Source: Acidobacterium sp. (GTDB lineage Bacteria; Acidobacteriota; Terriglobia; Terriglobales; Acidobacteriaceae). From it: 62,057 nt of DNA. The stretch covers positions 1 through 62,057 of the forward strand of contig DAHUYD010000067.1 of NCBI GenBank assembly GCA_027315385.1, written 5' to 3'. How positions within the stretch are numbered: position 1 is the stretch's first letter; each line of letters begins with the position of its first letter. Positions 34,522 to 43,058 of the stretch are shown here, in pieces. The notes under the pieces are model-generated. The model had not been told where the DNA came from, did no database searches, and saw only the letters and a program-made list of their open reading frames with translations. The position numbers and the translations under genes were made by a program.

Positions 34522-36150
34522 ATGATTCGATTCACTAATATGCTCCCTCTTGCGCTTTGTGCGCTAGCTCTCCCCGCATTCGCTTCCGTCAGCGTGAGCA
34601 GTCCCGGCAACGGCGCTTACGTGACAACTCCTTTCCGGCTGGATGCGTATGCCTCCAACTGTTCCAATCAGCCGATCAGCGCGATGGGCTACTCGCTGGA
34701 CAGCAGTCCGGATACGACGATTGTGAACGGCACCTCGATCAATGCGAGCGTCTCGTCGCCGACCGGCTACCACGTCGTGCACGTGAAGGCCTGGGGTAAT
34801 AAGGGCGCATCGTGTGTGACCGATGTGGGGCTCCATGTGACTGGTTCGGCCGCCGCGCCTGCTTCGTCGGCATCGAGCGGTTCCGCGGACGGGATCAGCG
34901 TGAGCAGCCCCGGAAACGGCGCGACGGTGGGCTCGCCGTTCACGCTGTCCGCCAGCGCGTCGAGCTGCTCGGGCCAGGCAATCAGCGCGATGGGATATTC
35001 GCTCGACGGCAGCCCCAATACCGCGGTGGTGAAAAGCACAGCGGTGAGCGCATCGATTTCAACTTCGGCGGGCACGCACACGCTGCACGTGAAATCGTGG
35101 GGCGATGGAGGAGCGGGTTGCGTGGCCAACCTCACCATTGATGTGCAGGGTGGGTCCACGGCGTCGGCGGGAGGCGCGAGCAGCTCGGATGGTGTGAGCG
35201 TAAGCTCGCCTGGCAACGGCGCGACGGTGGGCTCCAGCTTCGACGTGGTTGCACAGTCCAGCAGCTGTTCGGGGCAGCCTGTGAGCGCGATGGCATACTC
35301 GGTGGATGGCGGGGCAGATGCGGATACGGTGAACGGGACATCGCTGAACGCGTCGGCCTGGGCTTCGGGCGGCGCGCACACGGTTCATGTGAAGTCGTGG
35401 GGTAACAAGGGCGCAGGATGCGTGGCCAACGTCGCGATTAATGTGGGAGGCGGCAGCTCCGCTGGCGGCGGTCCCAGCATCCCCTCGTATGCGAAGAGCG
35501 TGAGCAGTTTGCAGACGATGGGGGCGTGGCGGCAAGCGTCGGACGGAGGCACCAGCGGTCAGGCCAGCGGCAGCATGGCGGTGGTGGGATCGCCGACCAT
35601 CAGTGGCAACTCGCGCCGGTTCGTAACCGGCTACTCGAACGGCGGCGGCGAGCGCTACTACGTCTCCTTTGGAGACGACACGGCCGCCCAGAACTTCGTG
35701 TACGACGCGTGGGTTTACCTGACCAGTTCCGCGGGGAACATGGCAAATCTGGAACTGGACATGAACCAGGTCATGTCGAATGGGCAGACGGTAATTTACG
35801 GATTCCAGTGCGATGGCTATGCCGGGAAATGGGACTTCACGAAGAACGCCGGCAGCGCCAGGGGCTACAACGATACCTGGGTACATTCGGCGGCGCCGTG
35901 CAACGTCCGCAGCTGGGGCCGGAATGCATGGCATCATGTGCAGATCAGCTATTCCCGCAACACCTCAGGCTATGTGACGTACCACACGGTTTGGGTGGAT
36001 GGGAAAGCGGAGCCGATTAATGCAACGGTGTACTCGGCTTTCGCGCTTGGATGGGCACCTTCGCTGGTGGCGAATTTCCAGGTGGATGGGCTGGGTTCGG
36101 GCGGATCCAACACCGTGTATCTGGACAAATTCACGGTTTATCGCTGGTAG
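34522..36150 (+). CDS. Secreted protein with three 84-residue Ig-like repeats and a concanavalin-like C-terminal domain
   Basis: The 542-residue product has a signal peptide (MIRFTNMLPLALCALALPAFA). Three Ig-like repeats of exactly 84 residues follow, each starting VSVSSPGNGA or a close variant and containing two conserved Cys (in SC and GCVA), likely disulfides. Short Ala/Ser/Gly linkers separate them. Residues about 325-542 form a jelly-roll/LamG-like domain (FVTGYSNGGGERYYVSFGDD, YDAWVYLTSSAGNMANLELD, NAWHHVQISYSRN, VYLDKFTVYRW), typical of carbohydrate-binding folds. Start 34522 has AGGA upstream. It is likely a surface glycan-binding protein. Confidence 0.8.
   Translation: MIRFTNMLPLALCALALPAFASVSVSSPGNGAYVTTPFRLDAYASNCSNQPISAMGYSLDSSPDTTIVNGTSINASVSSPTGYHVVHVKAWGNKGASCVTDVGLHVTGSAAAPASSASSGSADGISVSSPGNGATVGSPFTLSASASSCSGQAISAMGYSLDGSPNTAVVKSTAVSASISTSAGTHTLHVKSWGDGGAGCVANLTIDVQGGSTASAGGASSSDGVSVSSPGNGATVGSSFDVVAQSSSCSGQPVSAMAYSVDGGADADTVNGTSLNASAWASGGAHTVHVKSWGNKGAGCVANVAINVGGGSSAGGGPSIPSYAKSVSSLQTMGAWRQASDGGTSGQASGSMAVVGSPTISGNSRRFVTGYSNGGGERYYVSFGDDTAAQNFVYDAWVYLTSSAGNMANLELDMNQVMSNGQTVIYGFQCDGYAGKWDFTKNAGSARGYNDTWVHSAAPCNVRSWGRNAWHHVQISYSRNTSGYVTYHTVWVDGKAEPINATVYSAFALGWAPSLVANFQVDGLGSGGSNTVYLDKFTVYRW
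34588..35445 (+). repeat. Three exact-length (252 base) Ig-like repeats
   Basis: Units at 34588-34839, 34894-35145 and 35194-35445 are each 252 bases, separated by linkers of 54 and 48 bases. Conserved stretches include SSPGNGATVGS, SAMGYSLD and HVKSWG. Equal length with diverged linkers points to duplication followed by selection on the fold. Confidence 0.85.
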
Positions 36151-36167
36151 ATCAGGCAAAGACTCTC

Positions 36168-36227
36168 CGCCGCCATGCTTCGCGGACCCACATACCGGGG
36201 CCCGAACGATGGCGGCGTTTTGTTTTT
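36168..36227 (+). terminator. Terminator after the Ig/lectin-like gene
   Basis: Stem CGCCGCCAT / ATGGCGGCG (9 bp) encloses a 32-base loop and is followed by TTTTGTTTTT. It separates this gene from the convergent flippase B gene. Confidence 0.6.
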
Positions 36228-36239
36228 CGGTGAATCGAC

Positions 36240-38276
36240 TCAGCGGAGCCTTGACGACAACTCAGGTATCCAGTCCTGGACGGCGGTGGCGCCATGGCCA
36301 GTGCACAGGCCGGTGGCGGCATCGAGACGGCAACAGGTCAGCTCGGCTTCCGGATCGTAGATGGAATGCCGAACCAGATTGAGCGCGTAGCGAGCCAGCG
36401 ATGCCGCGCTGGTGCGATGCCAGCAGCACCGGCCCATGCTCGGGGAGGTGCCGCACAGGAAGCGCAGGCGATCGAGGCGGCCGGCCAGCGCGGCCGCAAT
36501 CAGGCGGTGATTGCCGTCAATCACCGTGAGGGGTCCCGCACCCGTGCCGCCGATCATCAGGACGGCGGCGGCGGGAAGATCGCCGCGCTGCAGCGACCTG
36601 CTCATGGAGGCGATCTTGGATGCGAAAGGATCGTCCGGGTGTTTTTCTATGCGCTCGATCATGCGCGCGGCAATCTCAGGGACAGCGGAGCTGTCGGCGC
36701 CGAGCCTGCGCCACTGAGCGCGCGGAAAGACACGAATGCGGGCCAGGTCTGCCTCGCCAGGCGCGACTTCGTACCACTGCGTGTCTTCCGGCAATTCCCT
36801 CCAGAGGGCGAGATGGCGGAGGAACAACAGGGCGCGGCGCTGCGCGTTCTCAGCGGGACTGGCGAGATCCGGGGCCATGACCATGGAGCGCATGGTTCTC
36901 CGGTGGCCGCCATACGCAATGTGATCGAAATCGGACTTGAGGAACTCGACGATCGCTTCCGCTTCCGACGAGCGCCGAATCACGGGCAGGGACGGGGCGC
37001 GGCCGGTGTCCGTGGCCTCGGAAGAGCGCAGGGCGTCTCGGAGAATGGGTGCTCCGGCTACCAGGAGCAGAGCGATCATGAGCACCAGTTGCACGAGAAT
37101 CACCTGCTCCAGCGAGGAATGGTAGCGGCAGATGCCGGCGATGACGGCGGCGCTGAAGGCAAGCTGGATCCAGCCGGTGTTGGCGATTTTGTAGGACATC
37201 TCGTAGGTGATGATGACGACGCTGAGCGAATAGATGACGCAGGCGACGCCTTTGAGGGCGAGGAAGAATGACAAGCCGTGCTGGCCGGGCATGCGGAAGC
37301 CCGCGCCGAAGAAAACCGTCCAGACGTGAGGGGGAATCATCAGAAGGACGACCGTCATGATGGCGCCTGAACCGAAGACCAGCAGGAGCGCTGTCGCGAT
37401 CAGCGTAAGGCTCTTGCGGTCTTCGTGGCGCGCCCCGGCGGAGATGGGAAACATGCTGTTGACGATGGCCGAGGAGAACGTGTAGATGACACGCCCGATG
37501 AGAGCCACGGCCGCGTACAGTCCGGCCATCACCGGCACAAAGTAGTGCTTCACGAGAACCATGTCGGAGTTGTTGATCAGCATCTGACCGGAAAAGAACA
37601 CCAGAGCCTGAGACATTTCTTGGAAGACGCGCCGGAGAGGGAGCGCACCAGGCACGATGCTGGCGCGCTCAGGGGCGATGGTCGCCCACGCAACGATTGA
37701 CGCCGCCGCGTTGGCGGCGATCACTCCGGTGACGCCAGTGCCCAGCAGGACCATGATCGCGGATCCGCCGAGACGCACGGCGGCTTCGAGCACGAGATTG
37801 GCAGCCAGTCGGCGGAAGCCGTATAACCCCTGCGCGAACCCTCGGCGGGTTCCCAGCGGAATGTAGAATCCGGCCCCAATGGCAATGAGGAAGATCAGGA
37901 AAGGGCTGGAGAGATGGAGATAGCCGGCAACCTGCCGCTGGAAGAGGACGAGCGTGACCGCGACGACAGCGCCGCAGACAGAGGCCTGTCGATGCATCTG
38001 GATATAGGCGGCGCTTCGGGCAGCAGGCGATTCCTGCTGTGCGGTGACCTTGGCCGTGAGCAGCTGGAAGGAAAGCGTGAGCGTGGAAACCAGCGTCAAA
38101 ATGGTGTAAACCGCGACTGCCTGGCCGTAGTTCCCGGGCCCAAGGAAATGGGCGATGACGACGTTGTAGGCGAAGCTGCAGAGAGTCGCGAATGTCGACC
38201 CGGAAAGCAGAACGGCACAGCCGGCCATGAGGCGGGATGTCAGACTGGCCGGCTGCTGAGGGGAAGGTATCGACAC
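36240..38276 (-). CDS. Wzx-type polysaccharide flippase fused to a ParB/sulfiredoxin-like 'DGNHR' domain (paralogue B)
   Basis: A 678-residue homologue of the protein at 17727-19700. The transporter part starts RLMAGCAVLLSGSTFATLCS and contains AHFLGPGNYGQAVAVYT, with about 12 helices. The cytosolic domain repeats the motif order of paralogue A: EAEAIVEFLKSDFDH, RRALLFLRHLALWRELPEDT, RVFPRAQWRRLG, DGNHRLIAAALAG at 587-599, and CCWHRT. GTG 38276 is chosen because GGAG lies about 9 bases upstream and the protein then aligns from its first residues with paralogue A (MSIPSP versus MSNPSM), placing DGNHR at residue 587 in both. The ORF can be extended to 38345. The last 30 residues (CCRLDAATGLCTGHG...) differ from A and are Cys-rich. 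Confidence 0.8.
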   Translation of the reverse strand: MSIPSPQQPASLTSRLMAGCAVLLSGSTFATLCSFAYNVVIAHFLGPGNYGQAVAVYTILTLVSTLTLSFQLLTAKVTAQQESPAARSAAYIQMHRQASVCGAVVAVTLVLFQRQVAGYLHLSSPFLIFLIAIGAGFYIPLGTRRGFAQGLYGFRRLAANLVLEAAVRLGGSAIMVLLGTGVTGVIAANAAASIVAWATIAPERASIVPGALPLRRVFQEMSQALVFFSGQMLINNSDMVLVKHYFVPVMAGLYAAVALIGRVIYTFSSAIVNSMFPISAGARHEDRKSLTLIATALLLVFGSGAIMTVVLLMIPPHVWTVFFGAGFRMPGQHGLSFFLALKGVACVIYSLSVVIITYEMSYKIANTGWIQLAFSAAVIAGICRYHSSLEQVILVQLVLMIALLLVAGAPILRDALRSSEATDTGRAPSLPVIRRSSEAEAIVEFLKSDFDHIAYGGHRRTMRSMVMAPDLASPAENAQRRALLFLRHLALWRELPEDTQWYEVAPGEADLARIRVFPRAQWRRLGADSSAVPEIAARMIERIEKHPDDPFASKIASMSRSLQRGDLPAAAVLMIGGTGAGPLTVIDGNHRLIAAALAGRLDRLRFLCGTSPSMGRCCWHRTSAASLARYALNLVRHSIYDPEAELTCCRLDAATGLCTGHGATAVQDWIPELSSRLR

Positions 38277-38468
38277 TACTTCGGTCTCCGTAGCCCGGAA
38301 TAAATATCGAATGCACGCCTGGCCGGGCGGAGCGCGCAGTCGCATTTGGCTGAAAGAAAGCCGCAGGCGTCGCGGGTTTGAACCGGGGCGCAGAAAGAAA
38401 ACAATTAGCGTTCAGGGCCTTCAGTACAAATTGCACGGCCCATGACGTGCCAGGATAGTTGCGCGCAG

Positions 38469-39458
38469 TTATGCCGCGCGCCCCTTGAGAGCCAGTGCCG
38501 GTTCTCGTTCCATAATCCGATCGGGGGTTCCCGCCATGATGCCTTCGTTCGCGTAGTGCACCTTGTTGATGATCGACAACGGCCGGCTGCGCACTTCGTC
38601 GTACACTCGCCCGAGATACTCGCCGATGATGCCCAGACAGAGCAATAGCATGGCTCCCACGGCGAAAACGGCGGCGGAGATTCCCAGACCGATACTGGCA
38701 GCGGAACCGCCGGCGAAGAGCGCGAAAAGGCCGAGCACGATCACTGCGGCCATGGAGACGCTCGACAGCGCGAAGCAGAAGCGCAGCGGCTTGAAGCTGA
38801 AGCTGGTGATGGCGTCCATCGCATATTTAATACGGCTGATGAACGAGAGCTTGCCGTCGCCGGCGAGGCGGTCCTGACGGTCGTAATAGACGATGGCGTT
38901 TCTGTAGCCGACCCACGCGCGCAGACCGGGGAGATAGCGATTGCCCTCTCGCAGGCCGTTGATGGAGTCGAGCGCCTGCCGGTCCAGCAGGCCAAAGATG
39001 CCCGCGTCGAGGGGAATCGGATAATCCGAGATCGCGGAGAGCACGCGGTAAAAAATGGGAAACAGCAGGGCGAGGAGCTTGCGGCCTTCCTGGCGGCTCC
39101 TTCTGACCGCGACGACCACCTGAGCGCCACCGCGCCACGCGGCGATGAGTTCCGGCAGCACTGCGGGCGGGTCCTGGAAGTCGCCGTCCATGACGATCAC
39201 GCCCTCGCCGCGCGCTGTTCTCAGGCCGGCGGAAATCGCGCCCATGTGTCCCCAGTTGCGCGAGAGATCGACGACCACTATGTGAGGATCCTGCCTCTGC
39301 AGGTCCTTCATCAGTTCGAGAGAACTGTCTCTGGAGCCGTCATTGACATAGACGACTTCCCACTCCTCGCCAATGTCTCGCATGGCGACGGCCACGGCCG
39401 CGTGAAACGTGGAGATGAGTTCTTCCTCGTTGTAAATCGGTACTACAACCGAAATCAT
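38469..39458 (-). CDS. Membrane glycosyltransferase family 2 (GtrB/bactoprenol glucosyltransferase-like)
   Basis: The 329-residue protein begins MISVVVPIYNEEELISTFH. VYVNDGSRDSSLELM and IVMDGDFQDPP (metal-binding D-x-D) mark the GT-A domain (1-225). Two C-terminal membrane helices follow (about 235-260 and 268-295), then LGRVYDEVRSRPLSIINK, typical of GtrB/DPMS-like enzymes that charge polyprenyl phosphate with a sugar. ATG 39458 has GGAG about 8 bases upstream; the GTG at 39548 would add 30 unrelated residues. It precedes flippase B on the same strand with a 192-base gap. Confidence 0.88.
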   Translation of the reverse strand: MISVVVPIYNEEELISTFHAAVAVAMRDIGEEWEVVYVNDGSRDSSLELMKDLQRQDPHIVVVDLSRNWGHMGAISAGLRTARGEGVIVMDGDFQDPPAVLPELIAAWRGGAQVVVAVRRSRQEGRKLLALLFPIFYRVLSAISDYPIPLDAGIFGLLDRQALDSINGLREGNRYLPGLRAWVGYRNAIVYYDRQDRLAGDGKLSFISRIKYAMDAITSFSFKPLRFCFALSSVSMAAVIVLGLFALFAGGSAASIGLGISAAVFAVGAMLLLCLGIIGEYLGRVYDEVRSRPLSIINKVHYANEGIMAGTPDRIMEREPALALKGRAA

Positions 39459-39663
39459 GTTGGCGCTCCGGAGGTATGGAAAAGGGATGGCCCTGCTCAA
39501 CGAGCATTCATCGCATTGCAACAAGTTTGGATGCCGAAAATCGGCCACCCGTGGAGGAATATCTGCGAATAAACCGTCCCCCCGATGACGAGGCTGCGCT
39601 GGCAGCCTTGATCGAGCCGGATTTCCGGCGCGTTATGCGATGATGACGCCCCGGTTTGCGGCG

Positions 39664-40524
39664 CTATTCCGGCGTAATTTCCGTCGCCACATAATGCGAT
39701 CCGTCGAATCGGGCGGTCACACGGACATGGGCGCCCTCGTGGATTTGATGGATGACCGGGAACTGCCGGGGATCGAATGTCACCTCATATCGATGGTTAT
39801 CGTGCGAATCCTGGATCGTCATCTCGCCGTTCGGCACATCGAGGAACGTGAGCACGCCGCCGAAGATGAAGTCGGCGCCATTGGTGGCCAGCACATCGAT
39901 ATGGGTGGCGATGCCATGGCCCGTTCCATTGGTGGAGAATCTCACGGCGACCAGCGAGCCGGGCGCCAGATCGGACATGCCCCCCGCGCCGGACTGGAAA
40001 TAGCTCTGACCGACGCGGACCACCGGCGTGGCCGCCGGGACCTGAAGCACGATCGGCTGTGGAGAAATACCCTCACGGATCGACAGCAGCCGGCTTTGCT
40101 GGTCGAAGCCGATTACCTGTCCCTGGCACTCGCCCTGAGGCAGATGCGTGAGGATGTGAACGCTGGTCGCGTAGACATGCGTCCCATCGAGCGTGGTTTC
40201 GACTGATGCATGATGGATCGGCCCAAGCGTGAGCACGGGAATCCTGACGCCATTGCGAAAGACCTGGGTGCGCTGGTCGAAGAGAATCTTCATCGATCGG
40301 CCACCGAAGACCTTCAGCGTGAGTTGATCGAGGACCGGATTGATGCTGGTAATGGCGCCACCGATCACCGTGGTCTTTCCTTTTGGCAGTGGAGGCAGTT
40401 TGCCCACGACCGAAGCCGGAGGGTCAGGCGGTGGGGTTGAATTTCCACCGGCGCGGGAAGTCGGCGCGGAAGATTGCGCCGCCGCAAACGTGGTGAGGGC
40501 GGCGAGCAGGAGAAAACGAACCAT
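39664..40524 (-). CDS. Secreted DUF5666-like beta protein
   Basis: The 286-residue product has a signal peptide (MVRFLLLAALTTFAAAQ), a Pro-rich linker (STPPPDPPAS), and at least two beta units with the DUF5666-like pattern 'G-x-I-x-s-I-n-x-x-x-x-x-l-x-v': TVIGGAITSINPVLDQLTLK (about 62-81) and GQVIGFDQQSRLLSIREG. The function of this family is unknown. The start at 40524 is supported by the signal peptide and an AAGGT site. It is divergent from the TPR gene at 40710. Confidence 0.75.
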   Translation of the reverse strand: MVRFLLLAALTTFAAAQSSAPTSRAGGNSTPPPDPPASVVGKLPPLPKGKTTVIGGAITSINPVLDQLTLKVFGGRSMKILFDQRTQVFRNGVRIPVLTLGPIHHASVETTLDGTHVYATSVHILTHLPQGECQGQVIGFDQQSRLLSIREGISPQPIVLQVPAATPVVRVGQSYFQSGAGGMSDLAPGSLVAVRFSTNGTGHGIATHIDVLATNGADFIFGGVLTFLDVPNGEMTIQDSHDNHRYEVTFDPRQFPVIHQIHEGAHVRVTARFDGSHYVATEITPE

Positions 40525-40709
40525 GAATCGTACCTTGCGTATGGGCATTGGCAGCATCTCATAGGATGATGACCCCTTCGCGGCGGTGGCCTTGCGCTTT
40601 TGCAGCTTGTTGCCTCTCCCGGCAACATATTGGGAAACCTCGCATCCAAGCTGTATGCCCAGGCGGTTCTTGCGGTGACGGCCGTAGTGGCAAGGTGCCT
40701 CATTCCCCC

Positions 40710-41840
40710 ATGTTTTTTAATCGGCCACTATTGCGGGTTTTCGCTGGGCTCAGTCTCCTGACGGCCTTTGCCGCGACTCCCGTTTTAGCGCACGATCTCC
40801 GCATCGTCATTCCCCGGCGCAGCCGGCTTACCCCGGTGCAGAAGCTGAATCGCGAGGGCGTAGACGCGGTCCGGCACCGTCATTATCAGAAGGCTGAAGC
40901 GCTTTTCTATAAGGCCTATCTGTACGATCCCTCCGATCCCTTCACGCTGAACAATCTGGGGTACGTCTCTGAGCTGCGCGGAGAATTAACCAACGCCGAG
41001 AGATTTTACAAGCAGGCCGGCGAGCAGAGCTGCACAGCGTTGATCGCCGTGAGCAGCGAAAAGCAGCTCAAAGGCAAGCCGATGGTGGTCGCGCTGAACG
41101 ACATGCAGGATCTCCCGATGCGCATAGACCAGGCGAATGTGCAGGCGGTGGAGATGCTGTCGGAGAATCGGCCGTTCCAGGCGCGGACCTTGTTGCAGCA
41201 GACTCTGCAGCTGGATCCTCGGAACCCTTTCACGCTGAACAATCTCGGTGTGGCTGAAGAGACGACGGGCAACTTTACCGCGGCGCTCCGCTACTACGAC
41301 GAAGCGGCAGCTACAGGGTCGAAACAGCCGCTCGTCGTGAGCCTGAATGACGCGTGGCGCGGCAAGCAGGTGAGCAAAGCGGCGGCGGACAGCGCGCGCG
41401 CTCTGCGGACGCGCATCAGGCATTCGGACATGAATCTGGAACAAGCCCGCATCCTGGCATTCCAGGGGGTGAGTTCAGCGAACCAGAATGACTGGGCGTC
41501 GGCGAAGCAGGATTTTCTGAAGGCGTACCAGCTCGACCCCGGCAGCGCGTTTTCACTGAACAATCGGGCTTACGTCGCGGAGCACTCTGACGATCCGGAA
41601 GCAGCGCAGTACTACTACGTGCAGGCGATGAGGGCCAGCGATGCGCGCACCAAAGTGGGTCTGGCGACGCGAACCGTCGCCGAGGGGCAGCCGCTGAGCA
41701 GCGTGGCCTACGGCAGCGAGAGCGCGGTGAACGGCGAGATCGGCAATTACTCGCGGCAGGTGCGGGGATCGCGGGGCGCCGTGGAGCTGATTCCCAGGAA
41801 TAACAACAGCAATTCGGGAACGCAGCCGCAGACCCACTGA
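40710..41840 (+). CDS. Secreted TPR protein with three spaced TPR units
   Basis: A 376-residue protein with a signal peptide (PLLRVFAGLSLLTAFAATPVLA). Three TPR-containing units share near-identical cores: YDPSDPFTLNNLGYVSELRG, LDPRNPFTLNNLGVAEETTG and LDPGSAFSLNNRAYVAEHSD, each preceded by a helix such as HYQKAEALFYKAY. The C-terminus is Ser/Asn-rich. It is likely a periplasmic scaffold. ATG 40710 is chosen over the ORF start at 40548 because the signal peptide starts there. The stop overlaps the ATG of the next gene (TGATG), indicating coupling. Confidence 0.8.
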   Translation: MFFNRPLLRVFAGLSLLTAFAATPVLAHDLRIVIPRRSRLTPVQKLNREGVDAVRHRHYQKAEALFYKAYLYDPSDPFTLNNLGYVSELRGELTNAERFYKQAGEQSCTALIAVSSEKQLKGKPMVVALNDMQDLPMRIDQANVQAVEMLSENRPFQARTLLQQTLQLDPRNPFTLNNLGVAEETTGNFTAALRYYDEAAATGSKQPLVVSLNDAWRGKQVSKAAADSARALRTRIRHSDMNLEQARILAFQGVSSANQNDWASAKQDFLKAYQLDPGSAFSLNNRAYVAEHSDDPEAAQYYYVQAMRASDARTKVGLATRTVAEGQPLSSVAYGSESAVNGEIGNYSRQVRGSRGAVELIPRNNNSNSGTQPQTH

Positions 41841-42955
41841 TGGAGCTTATGACTGTGCCGAAAAACGCAACCATCCCGGCTTCCGGGGAACCGATGATGA
41901 CATTCCTCTCCCGTCTCCTGTTGTTGCCGCGCGAAGCGGCGGAGCCGGCCGCGGCCGCGGAACTGCGCGGCATGGACCGGGAGAGCTTCGATGCCCTGGT
42001 AGCCCTGGCCTCGTCCAATCACGTCGTGATCCGCGCCATGGAACTGGCGAAGGCGGCTCTCCTGGATCCGAAAGACGCGGCTCGCGTGAAGTGGGTCGAG
42101 CAGGTTCTTGCCGACGAGCGGGAGCGCATCGCCGCCGCCGTGAATTTTCTCAGCGTGCTGTGCGCCGCCTTTGAAGAGAGCCGGCTCGATGTAACGGTGA
42201 TTAAGTCACTCGATCACTGGCCCGACCTGGGCAGCGACATCGATCTGTATACCAACGCCGCGCCGGAGGCGGTTTGCGCGATGATGCGCAGGCGCTTCTC
42301 CGCGCGGCTGGCGCAGCGCAGCTGGGGAGACCGGCTGGCCTGCAAGTGGAATTTTTTGATTCCGGGACTGCCGGAGCCCGTGGAGGTGCACGTGGGCCGG
42401 CTGGGCCAGACTGGGGAACAGGTGCGGTTTGCCTCGCAAGTGCCGGAGCGCTCGCGCGCCGTGGAGATCGGGGGACGAGCGTTCTGCGTGGCTCATCGCT
42501 CGGACCGGATCATGATCTCGACATTGCAGCGGATGTACCGCCATTTTTACTTTCGTCTGTGCGACATTGTCGACTCGGCCCAACTGGTGGACTCGGGAAT
42601 GCTGGACTTCAACGACTTGCGGGCGGTGGCGCAGTCGGCCGGTATCTGGGAAGGCGTCGCTACCTATCTGGTGATCGTCTCGGATTATGTGAAGCAATAC
42701 CGCGCGACCGGCCTGAGGCTGCCATCTTTCGTCCTTCAGGCGGCGCGATTTGGCGGGGACCTCATCTACTTTGGAAAGGATTTCCTGCGGGTGCCCATTA
42801 TGCCGCAATCGGCGGCGCTGTATCGCAGGCAACTGGCTGAAATGCTGCGCAAATGCGAACTGCACAGCAGCGCACGACTCGGGCTTTTTCCCTGGCTTGC
42901 CACAGCCGCTGCCGTCGGTATGAAGATTACCGGCAGCGACAAAGGCATTTGGTAA
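41840..42955 (+). CDS. Nucleotidyltransferase-fold protein (NTP_transf_5-like)
   Basis: The 371-residue protein has the polymerase-beta-type core: VTVIKSLDHWPDLGSDIDLY (the G-S-D-x-D metal motif, about 116-135), then a strand PEPVEVHVGRLG and a helical C-terminal domain (RIMISTLQRMYRHFYFRLCD). This fits the PF14907-type 'uncharacterised nucleotidyltransferase' family, found near polysaccharide and peptide-modification genes; substrates are unknown. It is coupled to the upstream TPR protein. A role in modifying a glycan precursor with a nucleotide or phosphate group is possible but unproven. Confidence 0.75.
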   Translation: MELMTVPKNATIPASGEPMMTFLSRLLLLPREAAEPAAAAELRGMDRESFDALVALASSNHVVIRAMELAKAALLDPKDAARVKWVEQVLADERERIAAAVNFLSVLCAAFEESRLDVTVIKSLDHWPDLGSDIDLYTNAAPEAVCAMMRRRFSARLAQRSWGDRLACKWNFLIPGLPEPVEVHVGRLGQTGEQVRFASQVPERSRAVEIGGRAFCVAHRSDRIMISTLQRMYRHFYFRLCDIVDSAQLVDSGMLDFNDLRAVAQSAGIWEGVATYLVIVSDYVKQYRATGLRLPSFVLQAARFGGDLIYFGKDFLRVPIMPQSAALYRRQLAEMLRKCELHSSARLGLFPWLATAAAVGMKITGSDKGIW

Positions 42956-43058
42956 TCGAAGGGCGGGAGCGGCGGGAGGAACACTGCCGGCTCGCCCGAA
43001 TCTTCAAGGGTCCATCGGATGAAGGAGGAGCCGGGTATCTGCCACTCGGCAAATCGGT

